Counted from the stretch's first letter, positions 32,091 through 43,047 are shown. The stretch is DNA of 64,000 nucleotides from Skeletonema tropicum (GCA_037178625.1 CM074142.1:496001-560000); one strand, 5' to 3'. Made by a program: numbers and translations. The notes: generated from the sequence alone by a model not told the origin.

Positions 32091-32727
32091 GTGGCAAAAC
32101 GTGTAAATCTTCCATGTAGGTGCTCTACATGTTGCACCTTGCTATTGTCAGCACTGCGAGAGAACCATCAACGAATGGTCCGCGTCTAGAGTGAGTGAAG
32201 AATTAGATTGCTTGGTAGCTCGAGGCATATTCTGCTAGGGAAAGGGGGTTGCTTGAGATTCAATCAAGAACAATTTTCTATGAAGTCTGTAAGTTACAAA
32301 TAGTTTTCCGAGTAATTTTGGCCAGAGTCGCTGAATGACCAATAATTATGATTTTGACGATTAGAAATAAGACAGGCGCAAATGAAATGTGCTAGGGTAA
32401 ATTTTGTTCTGCAGGCTTGGCGCTAGATATTTTTAAATTACCCTAGCTCATTTTATTTGCGCCTGTCTTAAATGACAGCAACAGAAGTTAGATTTGCTAC
32501 CAAACAGCTAACTATTTTTTCCTTTTTATACACGTGACCTGGTTGAGCATTATTCCGCTTTATCTCTCCGTGTTTCAACTTTCAACAACTTTCCCAACAT
32601 TGATTGTAGACTGTATCTTGATCTCTTCAGCAATATATTCAATGATGTGTTATGATGTACAGACACATGTTATGTGTATTTTCAGACTTTCTTCTCTAAA
32701 ATACTACCAGTCGCTCACTGTTCAAGC
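32091..32727. other. intergenic with a small MITE
   Basis: 3' flanks of the ATPase gene (plus) and ClpS (minus). Apart from the hairpin element at 32368-32470 nothing is recognised. Confidence 0.6.
32368..32470. mobile_element. foldback MITE, 103 bp
   Basis: 33-bp inverted repeats (TAAGACAGGCGCAAAT... at 32368-32400 and its complement at 32438-32470) have two mismatches and a 37-bp loop. The outer TA/TA could be a mariner-type target duplication. No coding capacity. Confidence 0.75.
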
Positions 32728-33339
32728 CTAATCGTACCCAACATCTTCAGCCCTCTTCATGTCGTCCCCACTTTCAGCATTTCTCGCTTGCCATGCTCTA
32801 TCTCCACCCTGACAAAAAGGGACAACTCGACAAATTAGATCTCTTTGCTGCAGCTGAGCCCCAAGTTTCAGACACTCATCGTGATTCCACGTACCCAGAC
32901 AGCTGAATCCCTCCGTTTTCGCATGAGATGCCAATTCTGCTGCTTCATCATATGGCATTTGTAAGACGTAGACACAGGATGATGCAGCATATTCAATGGT
33001 CATCCTTTCGTTTTTAACAAATGTTTCATCGAGGAGAAGGATGTGAAATGGATCCTCGTCTTCTCTGGATACCAAGGGGTCATCAATTAGCCATTCTAAT
33101 GGACCTCGGACATCTCCTTGATCAGGTGGGATTATTGAATCATCTTTCTTCTCGCGTTTTTCTGTTTCTGTATCCGGTGGTGACACTGTCGTGGAGCCAA
33201 AAAGAGATGTTGTGCTGCATCGTGTGGCGAAAAAATGGTTGTTGCTTGGCATTGGCATGAATGCGAACGAGGCCGTGAACAACATTGCGACCAGCAGCAT
33301 CGTCTGCAAAAAAGTCTTGGTGACGTGACTGGGCATCAT
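32728..33339 (-). CDS. clpS: ClpS-like N-recognin adaptor, probably plastid-targeted
   Basis: A 203-residue, single-exon protein. The ATG at 33337-33339 is directly followed by a second ATG. ClpS delivers N-degron substrates to the ClpAP/ClpCP protease. Residues 12-27 are a hydrophobic signal, and AS|FAF fits the ASAFAP-type cleavage motif of diatom plastid proteins; a Ser/Thr-rich transit stretch follows. The ClpS core spans about 95-176: PFHILLLDETF, then YVLQMPYDEAAELASHA and TEGFSCLGTWNHDECLKLG, ending ICRVVPF. It keeps the ILLLD strand and the helical layout but not the exact bacterial DD(Y/F) spelling, so it is a divergent ClpS2-like member. It is divergently placed 459 bp from APC5. 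Confidence 0.78.
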   Translation of the reverse strand: MMPSHVTKTFLQTMLLVAMLFTASFAFMPMPSNNHFFATRCSTTSLFGSTTVSPPDTETEKREKKDDSIIPPDQGDVRGPLEWLIDDPLVSREDEDPFHILLLDETFVKNERMTIEYAASSCVYVLQMPYDEAAELASHAKTEGFSCLGTWNHDECLKLGAQLQQRDLICRVVPFCQGGDRAWQARNAESGDDMKRAEDVGYD

Positions 33340-33798
33340 TGTTGCGTTCTGTTCCGCTCTATTTCTGTTTCAATGGTAACTGCACAACAAGTTATTGATA
33401 GTAGTGATCGATACAATAGAATGTGCAGGTGCAGCAGACCCGCTACGAAGAAAGATATATCTAGTTCGAAGTTCTGCAGCTGCTGTCGCTGAGTCACGCT
33501 CATGACTGCTGAGCTGGTAGGACAAGAAGAAGGAAAAGAGGGACAAACACGGACAGGAGCGGACACTCACTCGCTTGCTATCCCTCTCGCTTGATGTTGG
33601 CGCCAATTTGGTACCGCTCTTGGACAATTCCTACGTGCAATAACCAAAGCAAGGCTATGTTTTGTAACGATTTTTCGAAATCTTTCCCGAGCTACAATAA
33701 GTAAGTAGCGAGGAGCCGGCCTTGCCATGAAAAAATAAACGAGAGAGACCGCAAGCTAACATTAACATCAAGAAGGGGAAGATAGAGATAGCGGCATC
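33340..33798. promoter_or_regulatory. divergent promoter region, ClpS / APC5
   Basis: 459 bp between two outward-facing start codons. No individual element could be assigned. Confidence 0.4.
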
Positions 33799-36700
33799 AT
33801 GGCCGAGCTACCCAGCCCCCATTCCATTGCCATCGGGACACTAATAGCCCTGTATTCCGATGTCAATTCTCCACTGTTCACAACGCATGATAACCGCCAG
33901 GTGTCAGCGGTGCAGTGGCAGCTCGAGCTGTCAAGATTAATTCAACAGCTGGTGATGCGAGAGGAGGATGGATTGTTCGCTTTCCTTCCTTCCAGCGGCA
34001 AGAATGATGATCATGGAGAGGATCCGAAAGATGTCATTGATTTCGACAGACATTCAGCAACTCATGACTTGGACATGACGGATGGCTTTCTCAAAGATTT
34101 ATTATTGGACAGCTCTTTGTTGGATTTCTCGAAATTGTCGCATTGCAATAATAATAACAAGAATAATGGCCGAAAGCGAACTAGTACAAGCGAGGACGAC
34201 ATTAGAATGTCCTCGTCATTGCGGTTCCATGCGTCAAATACAGATCAACCTGCCCAACTAAGCAGTAGTGAAGCTGCACGTCCTTGCTCGTTTCGGGTTC
34301 AGACATTCTCGTCATTATTGGATCGTATAGACGACGCTTTTTGTAATCTATCCAGATCCTACAGCAGCGGTACAGGCAACATCAGTCACCACAATCCACA
34401 AGCGGCACGAAGTCCACCCTCTATAGCCCTCATAGCGAAATTACAAACAGCATCTTCTTCCATTGATGATTTAATGAATTTACTCGACGAATGGCATGCA
34501 CTATTGGATGGAAGTCACATTGGCTACCCCCTTCCTGGTGTCAAAGCGCCTTCATCTGTAACAAAGACTGTGGGAATCGATGGAGAGTCAGCATTTGGTA
34601 TACACTTGAGAAAATTATGTTTGGGCATGGAGGAAATCCCATTTGAGGCAATGAGTCGGCTTTGGATGGCATTCAAGAGTGAAGTGGAGGATGAGGCTAC
34701 TTCTTCGTTTGGGTTGACGACCCGTCATGCGAACAAACGCGGCAGCAGCAACAAGAGCGAGCAATTAATCACAACCACCGCCAACACCGTCAATAATACT
34801 CCTGATTGGCTCCCCTCCTCTCCACAAATTGAACGTCTCTTACGTCGAACATGCCTCCATCCCAATCTAGAAACCTACCTCCGTCAAGAACGAAGTACCA
34901 TCACCTCCATCATGGAGGAATTGGAACAAACCCATCCAGAATGTCCGTCAATTTCCTTCTTTCTCTTTCTATCGTCTTTGGCGAAAGGGGAACGAACACA
35001 AGCATTGGAAAGTTTGCATCGATACTTTGATTATGCGATGATTCATGAAAGAAAAGAGAGGGCGGAGAGAGCCGTGATGTTGCAGCTGAGTGGTGGAGCA
35101 AGCGGTAATAGTGCTAGTGGTAATACTAACAGCAACGCTGTAGATGCAGCCGCAATGAGAACAAGTGGCATGGGAGGAATCACCACCATGGCAAGTGGTA
35201 TGGGAGGAATCACCGGAGGTATGACGGGTGGCGTCATGAATGGCATGCTAGCCAATAATGCCCACAGTGGAGGAAGGGGCAATGCTCAGTCGGATGCAAA
35301 AATTTACAAGGAATCAAATGTTATGGAATATGCGGCAGTGTTGTTAGCTCAGATGCATTACCGATTTGGGTTTTCGAGGTTGTCATTGCAGGCGACTGAG
35401 GAGGCGGTTCGAGTAGCACAGCAAAGTGGGGATGATGAGTGTGTTTCGTTTGCGAATGGCTGGTTGGCACTAACGTCATCGTCGATTGGTGTTGGGGGTA
35501 GAGTGAAGAAAAGCATTCATGCGACGGTGGGTGGGCTTCCGTCGAACAATGTGTGGGATCAATTAGGTTCATGGGGCTATCGTCCTCTTGTCCCCAGCGC
35601 AAATAATTTCATAGGCCGTAGCACTTTGGAAGAGGAGGCGATGTTGCAACATTGTCAAGCTCGGGCATGCCAACGTGGTCTCACTTCATTGTCCATCGGG
35701 ACGTCTCTTGAGCTGGCACGACGAATGATGTATCGACGAGATGACGATGGTCAATTATGGTCGGATGAATCTGAATTACTTCCATCGTCTACTTTGGCGT
35801 GGAGCCGCATTCAGAGGTCCAGCACAGGACCATCCACTTCGTTTGCAAACAACAATCCCAATACTGGAACTCGAATGCTATCAAATCAGACAGGCGGCAC
35901 TGCATTAGCGTTAGGTCAGGTCCACACTGATATTGGAAACATGACTGCGTCCGAAGTTATTAGGACCCTGGGGCGTCAAGCGATGGCTGAGTCGGGCCTA
36001 TGGGATTCGACGGGTCATTCCTCCTTCGCGTCGTTATCCTCTTGCCGTGCATTGTATGGATTCTGGTCGGATGACGCTCTTCGCAGAGTGTTTTCATCAT
36101 TTTCTCATGGTCCGTACAAAGAGGGAAGTAGTTTGTATGCAGACTCATTGGAACGAATTGCCTCAATGTCGGACGAGACTCCCACTTCGGAATGGATTTT
36201 ATCTTCATCAGCCTTCGTTCATGAGTGGTCGGTACGGACATATGATATTTCAATGGCCAGGATTTTTCAAAACCTGATTGCAAATCATGCGGCCTTTCCT
36301 TTCAATGGTCTCCCTCCTGTTGAGACTACTCTCATGTTACTGACAAAGTCGACTCACTTGTGTTTACAACAAGAAGATTACGAGGGAGCAAAAGCTGCAG
36401 CTCGCCAAGCATGCTGGTTGTCAAGTCGACATGCATTATTCTTCCATCTAGGGTTGTACTTGCTACAACTTTCATTGATTGATTTAGAGGCGTCAACATC
36501 CTCTCCTTCAAATTTTGAGATTGCCCTATCGCCTCTGCTCGAATGTCTTCACCTATCTGAGCAATACGTCATGGATCCTCTACGTGCCATGGCCCTCTCA
36601 AGTCTTGCTAGAGTTTTTCTACGCATGGGACGAATTTTCAAGGCCCGTTCTTTGCTAAACGCTGCAATTCCATTGTTGATGCAGCACGGGCATGTGTGGT

Positions 36701-37056
36701 TTCAGGCTGAAGCATGCTTGACGCTGGCCAAGTGCTTCCTTGCAGAAATTTCTTCCAGAAAGACGAAAGCATCTGCTACACAGCTACGGCGAAATGCTCT
36801 GGTTCAGCTGGAAAAGGCTGCTACTCTTTTTGGAAAAGTTGATGATGTAAATCGGTTGAAGCAGGTGTATTACCTTCAGTCTCGGATGTACCATCATTTC
36901 CCAAACGAGGAGAAGAAACGAGATGAAGCGGCGGATAATTTCTTTCGGTTGAACAAGATGAAGCAGCACAAATTGACGGGCAGTAAACAGTGGGAAGCAA
37001 TGCAAGGAATTTTGATTACTGACGTGAAAGAGATGCGGAAATGGAATGCAAGCTAA
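33799..37056 (+). CDS. ANAPC5: anaphase-promoting complex subunit 5 (APC5)
   Basis: An intact 1,085-residue single-exon gene, ATG at 33799. APC5 is a TPR scaffold in the platform of the APC/C ubiquitin ligase that drives exit from mitosis. The N-terminal ~380 residues are helical with Ser/Asn-rich inserts. The family's characteristic TPR is seen as YAAVLLAQMHYRFGFSRLSL followed by QATEEAVRVAQQSGDDECVS. Further TPR-like helices follow (EDYEGAKAAARQACWLSSRH; LSSLARVFLRMGRIFKARSL; WFQAEACLTLAKCFL). A Gly/Met/Thr/Asn-rich low-complexity loop lies at about residues 430-495. Human APC5 has 755 residues; the excess is in such loops. Nuclear, by family. Confidence 0.82.
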   Translation: MAELPSPHSIAIGTLIALYSDVNSPLFTTHDNRQVSAVQWQLELSRLIQQLVMREEDGLFAFLPSSGKNDDHGEDPKDVIDFDRHSATHDLDMTDGFLKDLLLDSSLLDFSKLSHCNNNNKNNGRKRTSTSEDDIRMSSSLRFHASNTDQPAQLSSSEAARPCSFRVQTFSSLLDRIDDAFCNLSRSYSSGTGNISHHNPQAARSPPSIALIAKLQTASSSIDDLMNLLDEWHALLDGSHIGYPLPGVKAPSSVTKTVGIDGESAFGIHLRKLCLGMEEIPFEAMSRLWMAFKSEVEDEATSSFGLTTRHANKRGSSNKSEQLITTTANTVNNTPDWLPSSPQIERLLRRTCLHPNLETYLRQERSTITSIMEELEQTHPECPSISFFLFLSSLAKGERTQALESLHRYFDYAMIHERKERAERAVMLQLSGGASGNSASGNTNSNAVDAAAMRTSGMGGITTMASGMGGITGGMTGGVMNGMLANNAHSGGRGNAQSDAKIYKESNVMEYAAVLLAQMHYRFGFSRLSLQATEEAVRVAQQSGDDECVSFANGWLALTSSSIGVGGRVKKSIHATVGGLPSNNVWDQLGSWGYRPLVPSANNFIGRSTLEEEAMLQHCQARACQRGLTSLSIGTSLELARRMMYRRDDDGQLWSDESELLPSSTLAWSRIQRSSTGPSTSFANNNPNTGTRMLSNQTGGTALALGQVHTDIGNMTASEVIRTLGRQAMAESGLWDSTGHSSFASLSSCRALYGFWSDDALRRVFSSFSHGPYKEGSSLYADSLERIASMSDETPTSEWILSSSAFVHEWSVRTYDISMARIFQNLIANHAAFPFNGLPPVETTLMLLTKSTHLCLQQEDYEGAKAAARQACWLSSRHALFFHLGLYLLQLSLIDLEASTSSPSNFEIALSPLLECLHLSEQYVMDPLRAMALSSLARVFLRMGRIFKARSLLNAAIPLLMQHGHVWFQAEACLTLAKCFLAEISSRKTKASATQLRRNALVQLEKAATLFGKVDDVNRLKQVYYLQSRMYHHFPNEEKKRDEAADNFFRLNKMKQHKLTGSKQWEAMQGILITDVKEMRKWNAS

Positions 37057-37313
37057 ATCATAAGTAGTAGAGCGACTCTATTTTATTGCGTAGCATGCCC
37101 GTTTGTGTAGAAGTATTATGGGTCATATGAATATAGCACAGTCAACCTTGACGCAAGTGATGAATACAGACAGCCGAAGCTTCGACTTAGTGTCCTTTGA
37201 TTTCCTACTAATTCCTACGTACAATACATAGCAGCATTGGGAAGATTTCTGAAAAAGGCTGAAAATCAAAATCGCATTTGACATTGACATCAATACATAA
37301 AAGTAGATAGGTC

Positions 37314-38999
37314 ATGATGTTTGGCAGTGGTAGCAAGATCATCATCTCTGCAAGCAGCTGCCGTCGTGCACCCTTCGCTGCTGTGCTGCAGTGCCGCCGC
37401 GGTCATTCGTCCTTCAAACTTTCCATTCGTCAACCGTCAAGAAGATACCTCAAAAACGATCACATCATCATACGACGATGGGCTTCAAATTCACAATCAG
37501 CATCATCTACGTCAGATTCAACAGCAGCCAATAATAACAATCATTATGAGCCACCCCTAATAGGTAGAATAGCTGTTGTATCCTGCACCACAGCATTAGC
37601 CACGCCAGCATTTCCCGCGCTGGGTTTTCTCTACGCAATTCTTCGCATAACTGTACCCGATGCCAATGCACGAAAGTTAATGGAAGGTCGATGGGGAACC
37701 TTGTTGTCCTTCACTACTTGGACGCTATTGCCGAATTTGTATTCTGGGGCAGTGACATCGTTGATATTGCCCTGTGCGATATCGAATGCACTTGTGGCGG
37801 GATGTAGTTATGGAATATTAGATGTGGTTTCTGGTGGACCCAAGGGGAAGAATACTGCGTTGTTGCAGACACCATGGATCACTGGTGCGGGTATTGGAGC
37901 TACTGTTGGTTATATTGCTCCGAATCAAGTGTATGGACCAGTCATGGAGTATTGCTGGCAAATTGAAGGCATGGCTCAATCTATGCAGTATGTCATGTCA
38001 GTCCCATTTGCAACTGAAGTGAGTGTTGCAACCGGTGCAGTTGCTGGGATGATTTTGCATCCGTTACTATACTATCCAATCCATGGCATCAACGGAATAC
38101 ACTGGGGATTTCCACTAGCTGCAGTAACATCCGCTCTCTACTTCATTTACTACGGAAGAGAAGAGTCGGGACTACCAGTGCCAGAGGGTAGTTATGTGGA
38201 TCGATCTGATTTGGAGCTGGTGGAGTCGATATTACGTTACAACAACACTTCGGGTGAAATTGAGACGTACTCTTTGAAGTCAGAACAATTTATTGGCTCT
38301 GTCGAAAAGTGTTTTCAAGGAAGAGAGCTTGCGGAATTAAGTCGATCCTATTCATCGGCATCATCATGGGGCAGCAACAACAAAGTAGTATTTCACGATC
38401 GGTTGTTAGCATTTGTTTACAACTACTGGGATGTCAAGACGGCAACAAGATATCCTGACCACGTTGTTTCGAATATACCATCCAAATCGAGTTTGCAAAT
38501 GAAGCAAGATTCCATGCTAGTTACGGATGCATCTGTAGCTACTCTATTGCACAAGAATGATTTGGAAGCGATTCAAACTGCTCTTGATGATGTAGATGGC
38601 GGCAAAACATCTAGTGATGGTGTGAAACAGTCGTCTACAGTAGATGTAAAAGCACAAAACGAAGTCAATATTGCACTCGAGCTGCTGATGATGTTACGAC
38701 AGGTGTCCAAGGAGGAAGAGGATGGAGTTCTGGTAAAAAAATACACTGATGAATTGGAAAAATATATTCGACGAAAAAGTCCTCAAATTGTGCTGTATGC
38801 AAATGACGAAGAATACAAAGGTGAAAGCGTAGAGAGTCAATTAAGACATTGTGGCTGGAAAACACCAACAGATCTATCAAATGCTTTGGAGCAATGGCAC
38901 CGTGTTCAAGAAGAATCCTACAGAAGTTGGAGGAACAAAGCATTGCTTGCATCTAGTGTTGTTCTATCCATTGGATGTTCATTGCTACTTTCTAGGTAA
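37314..38999 (+). CDS. multi-pass membrane protein, mitochondrial-type N-terminus, unknown function
   Basis: 561 residues, single exon, ATG at 37314 (a second ATG follows immediately). The N-terminus is Arg/Ser-rich without acids (SSCRRAPFAAVLQCRRGHSS, then SRRYLKNDHIIIRRWAS), as in mitochondrial presequences. Several hydrophobic, Gly-rich segments lie at about residues 85-275 (TPWITGAGIGATVGYIAPNQ; SVATGAVAGMILHPLLYYPI). A soluble Ser/Glu-rich region follows and a final C-terminal anchor (ALLASSVVLSIGCSLLLSR). I do not recognise a named family. A truncated second copy lies at 41376-42605, about 93% alike by eye. Confidence 0.7.
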   Translation: MMFGSGSKIIISASSCRRAPFAAVLQCRRGHSSFKLSIRQPSRRYLKNDHIIIRRWASNSQSASSTSDSTAANNNNHYEPPLIGRIAVVSCTTALATPAFPALGFLYAILRITVPDANARKLMEGRWGTLLSFTTWTLLPNLYSGAVTSLILPCAISNALVAGCSYGILDVVSGGPKGKNTALLQTPWITGAGIGATVGYIAPNQVYGPVMEYCWQIEGMAQSMQYVMSVPFATEVSVATGAVAGMILHPLLYYPIHGINGIHWGFPLAAVTSALYFIYYGREESGLPVPEGSYVDRSDLELVESILRYNNTSGEIETYSLKSEQFIGSVEKCFQGRELAELSRSYSSASSWGSNNKVVFHDRLLAFVYNYWDVKTATRYPDHVVSNIPSKSSLQMKQDSMLVTDASVATLLHKNDLEAIQTALDDVDGGKTSSDGVKQSSTVDVKAQNEVNIALELLMMLRQVSKEEEDGVLVKKYTDELEKYIRRKSPQIVLYANDEEYKGESVESQLRHCGWKTPTDLSNALEQWHRVQEESYRSWRNKALLASSVVLSIGCSLLLSR

Positions 39000-39201
39000 A
39001 CATAGATATTCAATCAAGGAGCATCATTATAAGGTAACAATTAAGCATTGTTCGTGTGCGGCGCTCGCCGGGAGTGACCGTCTAATATCGCCTCCATGCT
39101 GTCTTCCATGGAGGAATTTGGCAGCGGCGAGGGTTTCAACACCAACATAATAATCCAGCCACTAGGTCGGCTGTTAAATTGGGTAATTGGGTAATGCCAC
39201 T

Positions 39202-40641
39202 CTAGGTTGGCCTGGAATATAGTGTTACACCATCATCAATCCATTCGTTATCCACTGGAACCAATGACATGAAACGCTGGTTGCATTCATCTTCGCACAC
39301 ACGAACACTTTCATTTGTAATATTAGAAGTCTCCGTTTCAACCATGTAGCCAAGCCTCCCGTTATACACGCATCCAAGAAGACACGCAACAGAAGCAGAA
39401 TATCTTGGCCCCAGGGTAGGTGAACACCAATGCATGCCGTCCGGAGAAATTTTATTATACTCGCAACTTTGTACATTAGTGCTGTTGGGCCTCTTAGCAC
39501 ACACCATTGGTTTGCTATGCGAATAATGAAACTTTGAGACTTGTTCAAATCTATCAAGTAAGAAATCAGCGTTCACCCCTTCCCACCCATTTACTGAAAA
39601 GTTTAGATCAACATCATACCCAATGTGCTTGGCATTTGTCCAAATCATCTGGTTGGTAAAGTTGCCAAACTCTTGTACTAAGATCCAACGAACACTTTTG
39701 AGATTATTCGGCTCCCAGTTTCTAGCAATTTGTCGAATCATTTCATTGACTCTCTGTATGCCAGCCCAATCATTAAGCGTCTGAACATTGTTACTAAACG
39801 TAAGCGTCGAGATGACGACAGTTTCTGCTCCAAAATGTTTCCCAACGAGATCAATTGCTTCCATGATTTTCTCTTTAGTGACTGATCTAATATCTTTTAT
39901 CCATCCTAAAGCGGGAATTTTAAGAATGGCAGCGTTGAAGCTTCTGCCTTCCTTACGCCTCGGCTGTCCATCGCCTGGATGGTGATTGTCTAAGAAAGAT
40001 GCCACTAGATCAGATCCCCATAATGTTGTACCTTGTTTACACTGATGCATGCGAATCATGGCACCGGAAGATAGTATACCGTTATTTCTCATGTAAGCTG
40101 TACCACCACCTCCTCTAATAGTAGATTGTGTAACGCAAATATGTTTCGCTTTGGACATGTAGCTAAAGGTACGCTTGATAGAGCTTGACCCATAATCATA
40201 CTGAGGCTCCAGTGCGGCTGAATCAAATGCTTGTGCCAATTGACTTGCAATTGAGTCCCCGATAAAGATCATATTGAGATCTGTGGATACTGATGCTTTA
40301 AAATCAAGGACACCCTTATGAGCAAGAGTAGAAGTCAGATCTGCATTATCTTCGCACGATAATGGTGCATATATTCCAGGAGGATTGACAGCCATGTCGT
40401 CTAGGTTATGAAGGCGAAATGCTATCCGACCATGATTGAGTTTTGAAAAATCATTGAAATGTTGCAGATGTAGTTTTATTGAGCTGGCTGTATCAGGTTT
40501 TATTTCCTCTTTGAGACGACCACTAGATGGCATCAATTCATTCGTCAGAGGAGAGATTCTGAATTGAAAATAGTACCAAATAATTATGGATGCTGCCGCT
40601 ATGAGCAGTCGGCGTGTGGCCCTCGGTGACAGTGACATCAT
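39202..40641 (-). CDS. SGNH/GDSL (PC-esterase-like) type II membrane protein
   Basis: 479 residues, single exon; two ATGs at the start (40639-40641 first). Residues 11-27 form a signal anchor after RRAT-type basic residues. The lumenal domain has GDS at 128-130 within FIGDSIASQ and DGMHWC at 401-406, giving the Ser and the Asp/His of an SGNH hydrolase. This GDS...DxxH pair is typical of the PC-esterase/TBL/Cas1 group, which adds or removes acetyl groups on polysaccharides. Several Cys residues suggest disulfides. The substrate is unknown; a Golgi or surface glycan is inferred. It lies between the full and truncated copies of the membrane-protein gene. Confidence 0.68.
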   Translation of the reverse strand: MMSLSPRATRRLLIAAASIIIWYYFQFRISPLTNELMPSSGRLKEEIKPDTASSIKLHLQHFNDFSKLNHGRIAFRLHNLDDMAVNPPGIYAPLSCEDNADLTSTLAHKGVLDFKASVSTDLNMIFIGDSIASQLAQAFDSAALEPQYDYGSSSIKRTFSYMSKAKHICVTQSTIRGGGGTAYMRNNGILSSGAMIRMHQCKQGTTLWGSDLVASFLDNHHPGDGQPRRKEGRSFNAAILKIPALGWIKDIRSVTKEKIMEAIDLVGKHFGAETVVISTLTFSNNVQTLNDWAGIQRVNEMIRQIARNWEPNNLKSVRWILVQEFGNFTNQMIWTNAKHIGYDVDLNFSVNGWEGVNADFLLDRFEQVSKFHYSHSKPMVCAKRPNSTNVQSCEYNKISPDGMHWCSPTLGPRYSASVACLLGCVYNGRLGYMVETETSNITNESVRVCEDECNQRFMSLVPVDNEWIDDGVTLYSRPT

Positions 40642-40931
40642 TGCCGTCGTTTACGCTTAGATTATAATGCATGCGATCGAATAAGCCGATTAGTGAATTT
40701 AGTAGTTGTGCAAACAAGTGTGGTCAACATCATTAACCAGAAGATGCCCAGGGGATAATGAAAAAAATCTCACAAAAATGGCGAAGATGACGACGGCGCA
40801 CTCCGACACCCCACCCTTCCCTTTCCCGTTCTCGTGCCAATGCCAATAAATAAGACTGTAACTACTCGGAAACGATCATCAATAGACTATTGTAGCGGTA
40901 ACTCACCTCTTTTATTGATGTCATTGCTGCA

Positions 40932-41288
40932 ATGGAGCCTCCAGGAATAACACAAGAAGCAGTTGCAGCAGCGCCACCGAAGAATCGGAGACGTGGAAGA
41001 GGAGCCAGGTTGGTCGAGTTTACCTTCATTTTCACTTTCATATACACTGTTTTATCAATGTGCAAACTGGAGCCCATTGCCCGTAATTCAGTGCAAGATC
41101 ACTATGAAAAGATTGATCAGCCCGCACTGTTGCGTAGACCAGTCAACGAAATCAGCATAATACGGGTAATCATAATACGTACAGTTTCCTTATCAGAAGT
41201 TCCTATCGTCCAGCATGATCTGAGATATGTGCAATCATTTTACCATGGGGAAACACACAAACATCTCCTGAAAGAGGCCACCCAGTAA
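40932..41288 (+). CDS. small hypothetical protein with one hydrophobic segment
   Basis: 118 residues from a real ATG: an Ala/Pro N-terminus, a basic stretch (KNRRRGRGAR) and one probable membrane segment (LVEFTFIFTFIYTVLSM). It may be a small type II membrane protein or the first exon of something broken by the duplication that follows at 41376. No family recognised. Confidence 0.35.
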   Translation: MEPPGITQEAVAAAPPKNRRRGRGARLVEFTFIFTFIYTVLSMCKLEPIARNSVQDHYEKIDQPALLRRPVNEISIIRVIIIRTVSLSEVPIVQHDLRYVQSFYHGETHKHLLKEATQ

Positions 41289-41375
41289 TGTGATCCCTTA
41301 AAGAACGGAACGACTTTGAGTCCATACGAAAAGGAAGGGGGCAGGAGCCAATTTTTTCCAAATTATATATTATAT

Positions 41376-42605
41376 GTGGCTTCGGGTGGACCCAAGGGGA
41401 AGAATAATGCCGCCTTGTTGTTGCAGACACCGTGGATTACTGGTGCGGGTATTGGAGCTACTGTTGGTTATATTGCTCCAAATCAAGTATATGGACCAGT
41501 CATGGAATATTGCTGGCAAATCGAAGGCATGGCTCAATCTATGAATTATGTCATGTCGGTCCCATTTGCAACCGAAGTTAGTGTTGCAACCGGTGCAGTT
41601 GCTGGGATGATATTACATCCTTTGCTGTACTATCCAATCCACGGTATCAATGGAATACACTGGGGATTTCCACTAGCTGCAGTAACATCCGCTCTCTACT
41701 TCATTTACTACGGAAGAGAAGAGTCGGGACTACCAGTGCCAGAGGGCAGTTATGTGGATCGATCGGATTTAGAGTTGGTGGAGTCGATATTACGGTACAA
41801 CAACATGTCTGGTGAGATTGAGACGTACTCTTTGAAATCGGAACAATTTATTGGCTCTGTGGAAAAGTGTTTTCAAGGAAGAGAGATTGCGGAATTAAGT
41901 CGATCCTATTCATCATCATCATGGGGCAGCAACAACAAAGTAGTATTTGACGATCGGTTGTTAGCATTTGTCTATAACTATTGGGATGTCAAGACGGCAA
42001 CAAGATACCCTGATCACGTTGTTTCGAATATACCAACAAAATCGAGTTTGCAAATGAAACAAGATTCCATGCTACTTACAGATGCATCGGTAGCTACTCT
42101 ATTGCACAAGAATGATTTGGAAGCGATTCAAACCGCCCTGGATGATGTAGATCGTTTCAAAACATCTAGTGGTGGTGTCAAAGAGTCTTCGTCTGCAGCA
42201 GATTTGAAAGCACTGAAAGCACAAAACGAAGTCAATATTGCACTCGAGCTGCTGATGATGTTACGACAAGCGTCCAAGGAAGAAAAGGATGGAGTTCTAC
42301 AAAATCAATACACAGATGAAATACCCAAATTGGAAAAATACATTCGACGCAAAAGTCCTAAAATTGTGCTGTACATAAATGACGAAGAATGCAAAGGTGA
42401 AAGCGTAGAGAGTCAATTGAGAAACTGCGACTGGAAAAGACCAAAAGATCTATCAAGTGCTTTGGAGCAATGGCACCCTATAAAAGTTGGAGGAACAAAG
42501 CATTGCTTGCATCAGGTGCTGTTCTATCCATTGGATGTTCATTGCTACTTTCTAGATAGCAAGTACTCCTCTAGATATTCAATCAAGGAGCATCATCATA
42601 AGTAA
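41376..42605 (+). pseudogene. truncated second copy of the 37314 membrane-protein gene
   Basis: Homology to 37826-39035 starts abruptly at ASGGPKGKN and runs nearly to the original end. The N-terminal ~170 residues, including the presequence, are missing. Small in-frame differences exist, and about 20 bp are deleted before AGTTGGAGG. That deletion shifts the frame and replaces the C-terminal anchor. The body stays open with many silent changes, so decay is recent or the piece was expressed for a while. Homology extends into the 3' flank (ATATTCAATCAAGGAGCATC). Confidence 0.82.
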
Positions 42606-42849
42606 CATCATAACAGTAGATTATTGTACAGTGCTGTCATGCTTTGTCCCTCTTTTCTCTTCATCACTTCTTGGTACATAGCTAGAAGCTAGATATCAGA
42701 TATCGCTTCGCCCTTTTCCCTGTTCGCCTGGGTACGTGTTCAGGATTCAGAAATCATTCACCAGTATTCACCATGTTATGTTTGGCCTTCCCGCGTAATT
42801 TTGAGATGGAACGAGAAACGCAAAAAAATCCATCATCCACCACCACCTT

Positions 42850-43047
42850 TTACACCGTCACCATGATGTCCTCCACTCCTGTGGCCACAGTTAAGCGTGC
42901 ATATTGAATACGCCTAGAATACTCGGCTTGATCAGTCGCATAAATCATCTTATACGCGCCCAAGCCAGGAAAACTCAGTCGATCCACCGTAAATGAATAA
43001 AATAACGTCGCCATCGACGGCATAAAATTTACCACTTTCACCTCCAT
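42850..43047 (-). CDS. small ORF repeated in every unit
   Basis: 65 residues from ATG (43045-43047), starting MEVKVVNFMPSMATLFYSF. It is present unchanged at 47913-48110, 52976-53173 and 58039-58236. It has mixed, protein-like composition with no known domain; it may be a remnant exon. Conservation says little because the whole unit is conserved. Confidence 0.25.
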   Translation of the reverse strand: MEVKVVNFMPSMATLFYSFTVDRLSFPGLGAYKMIYATDQAEYSRRIQYARLTVATGVEDIMVTV

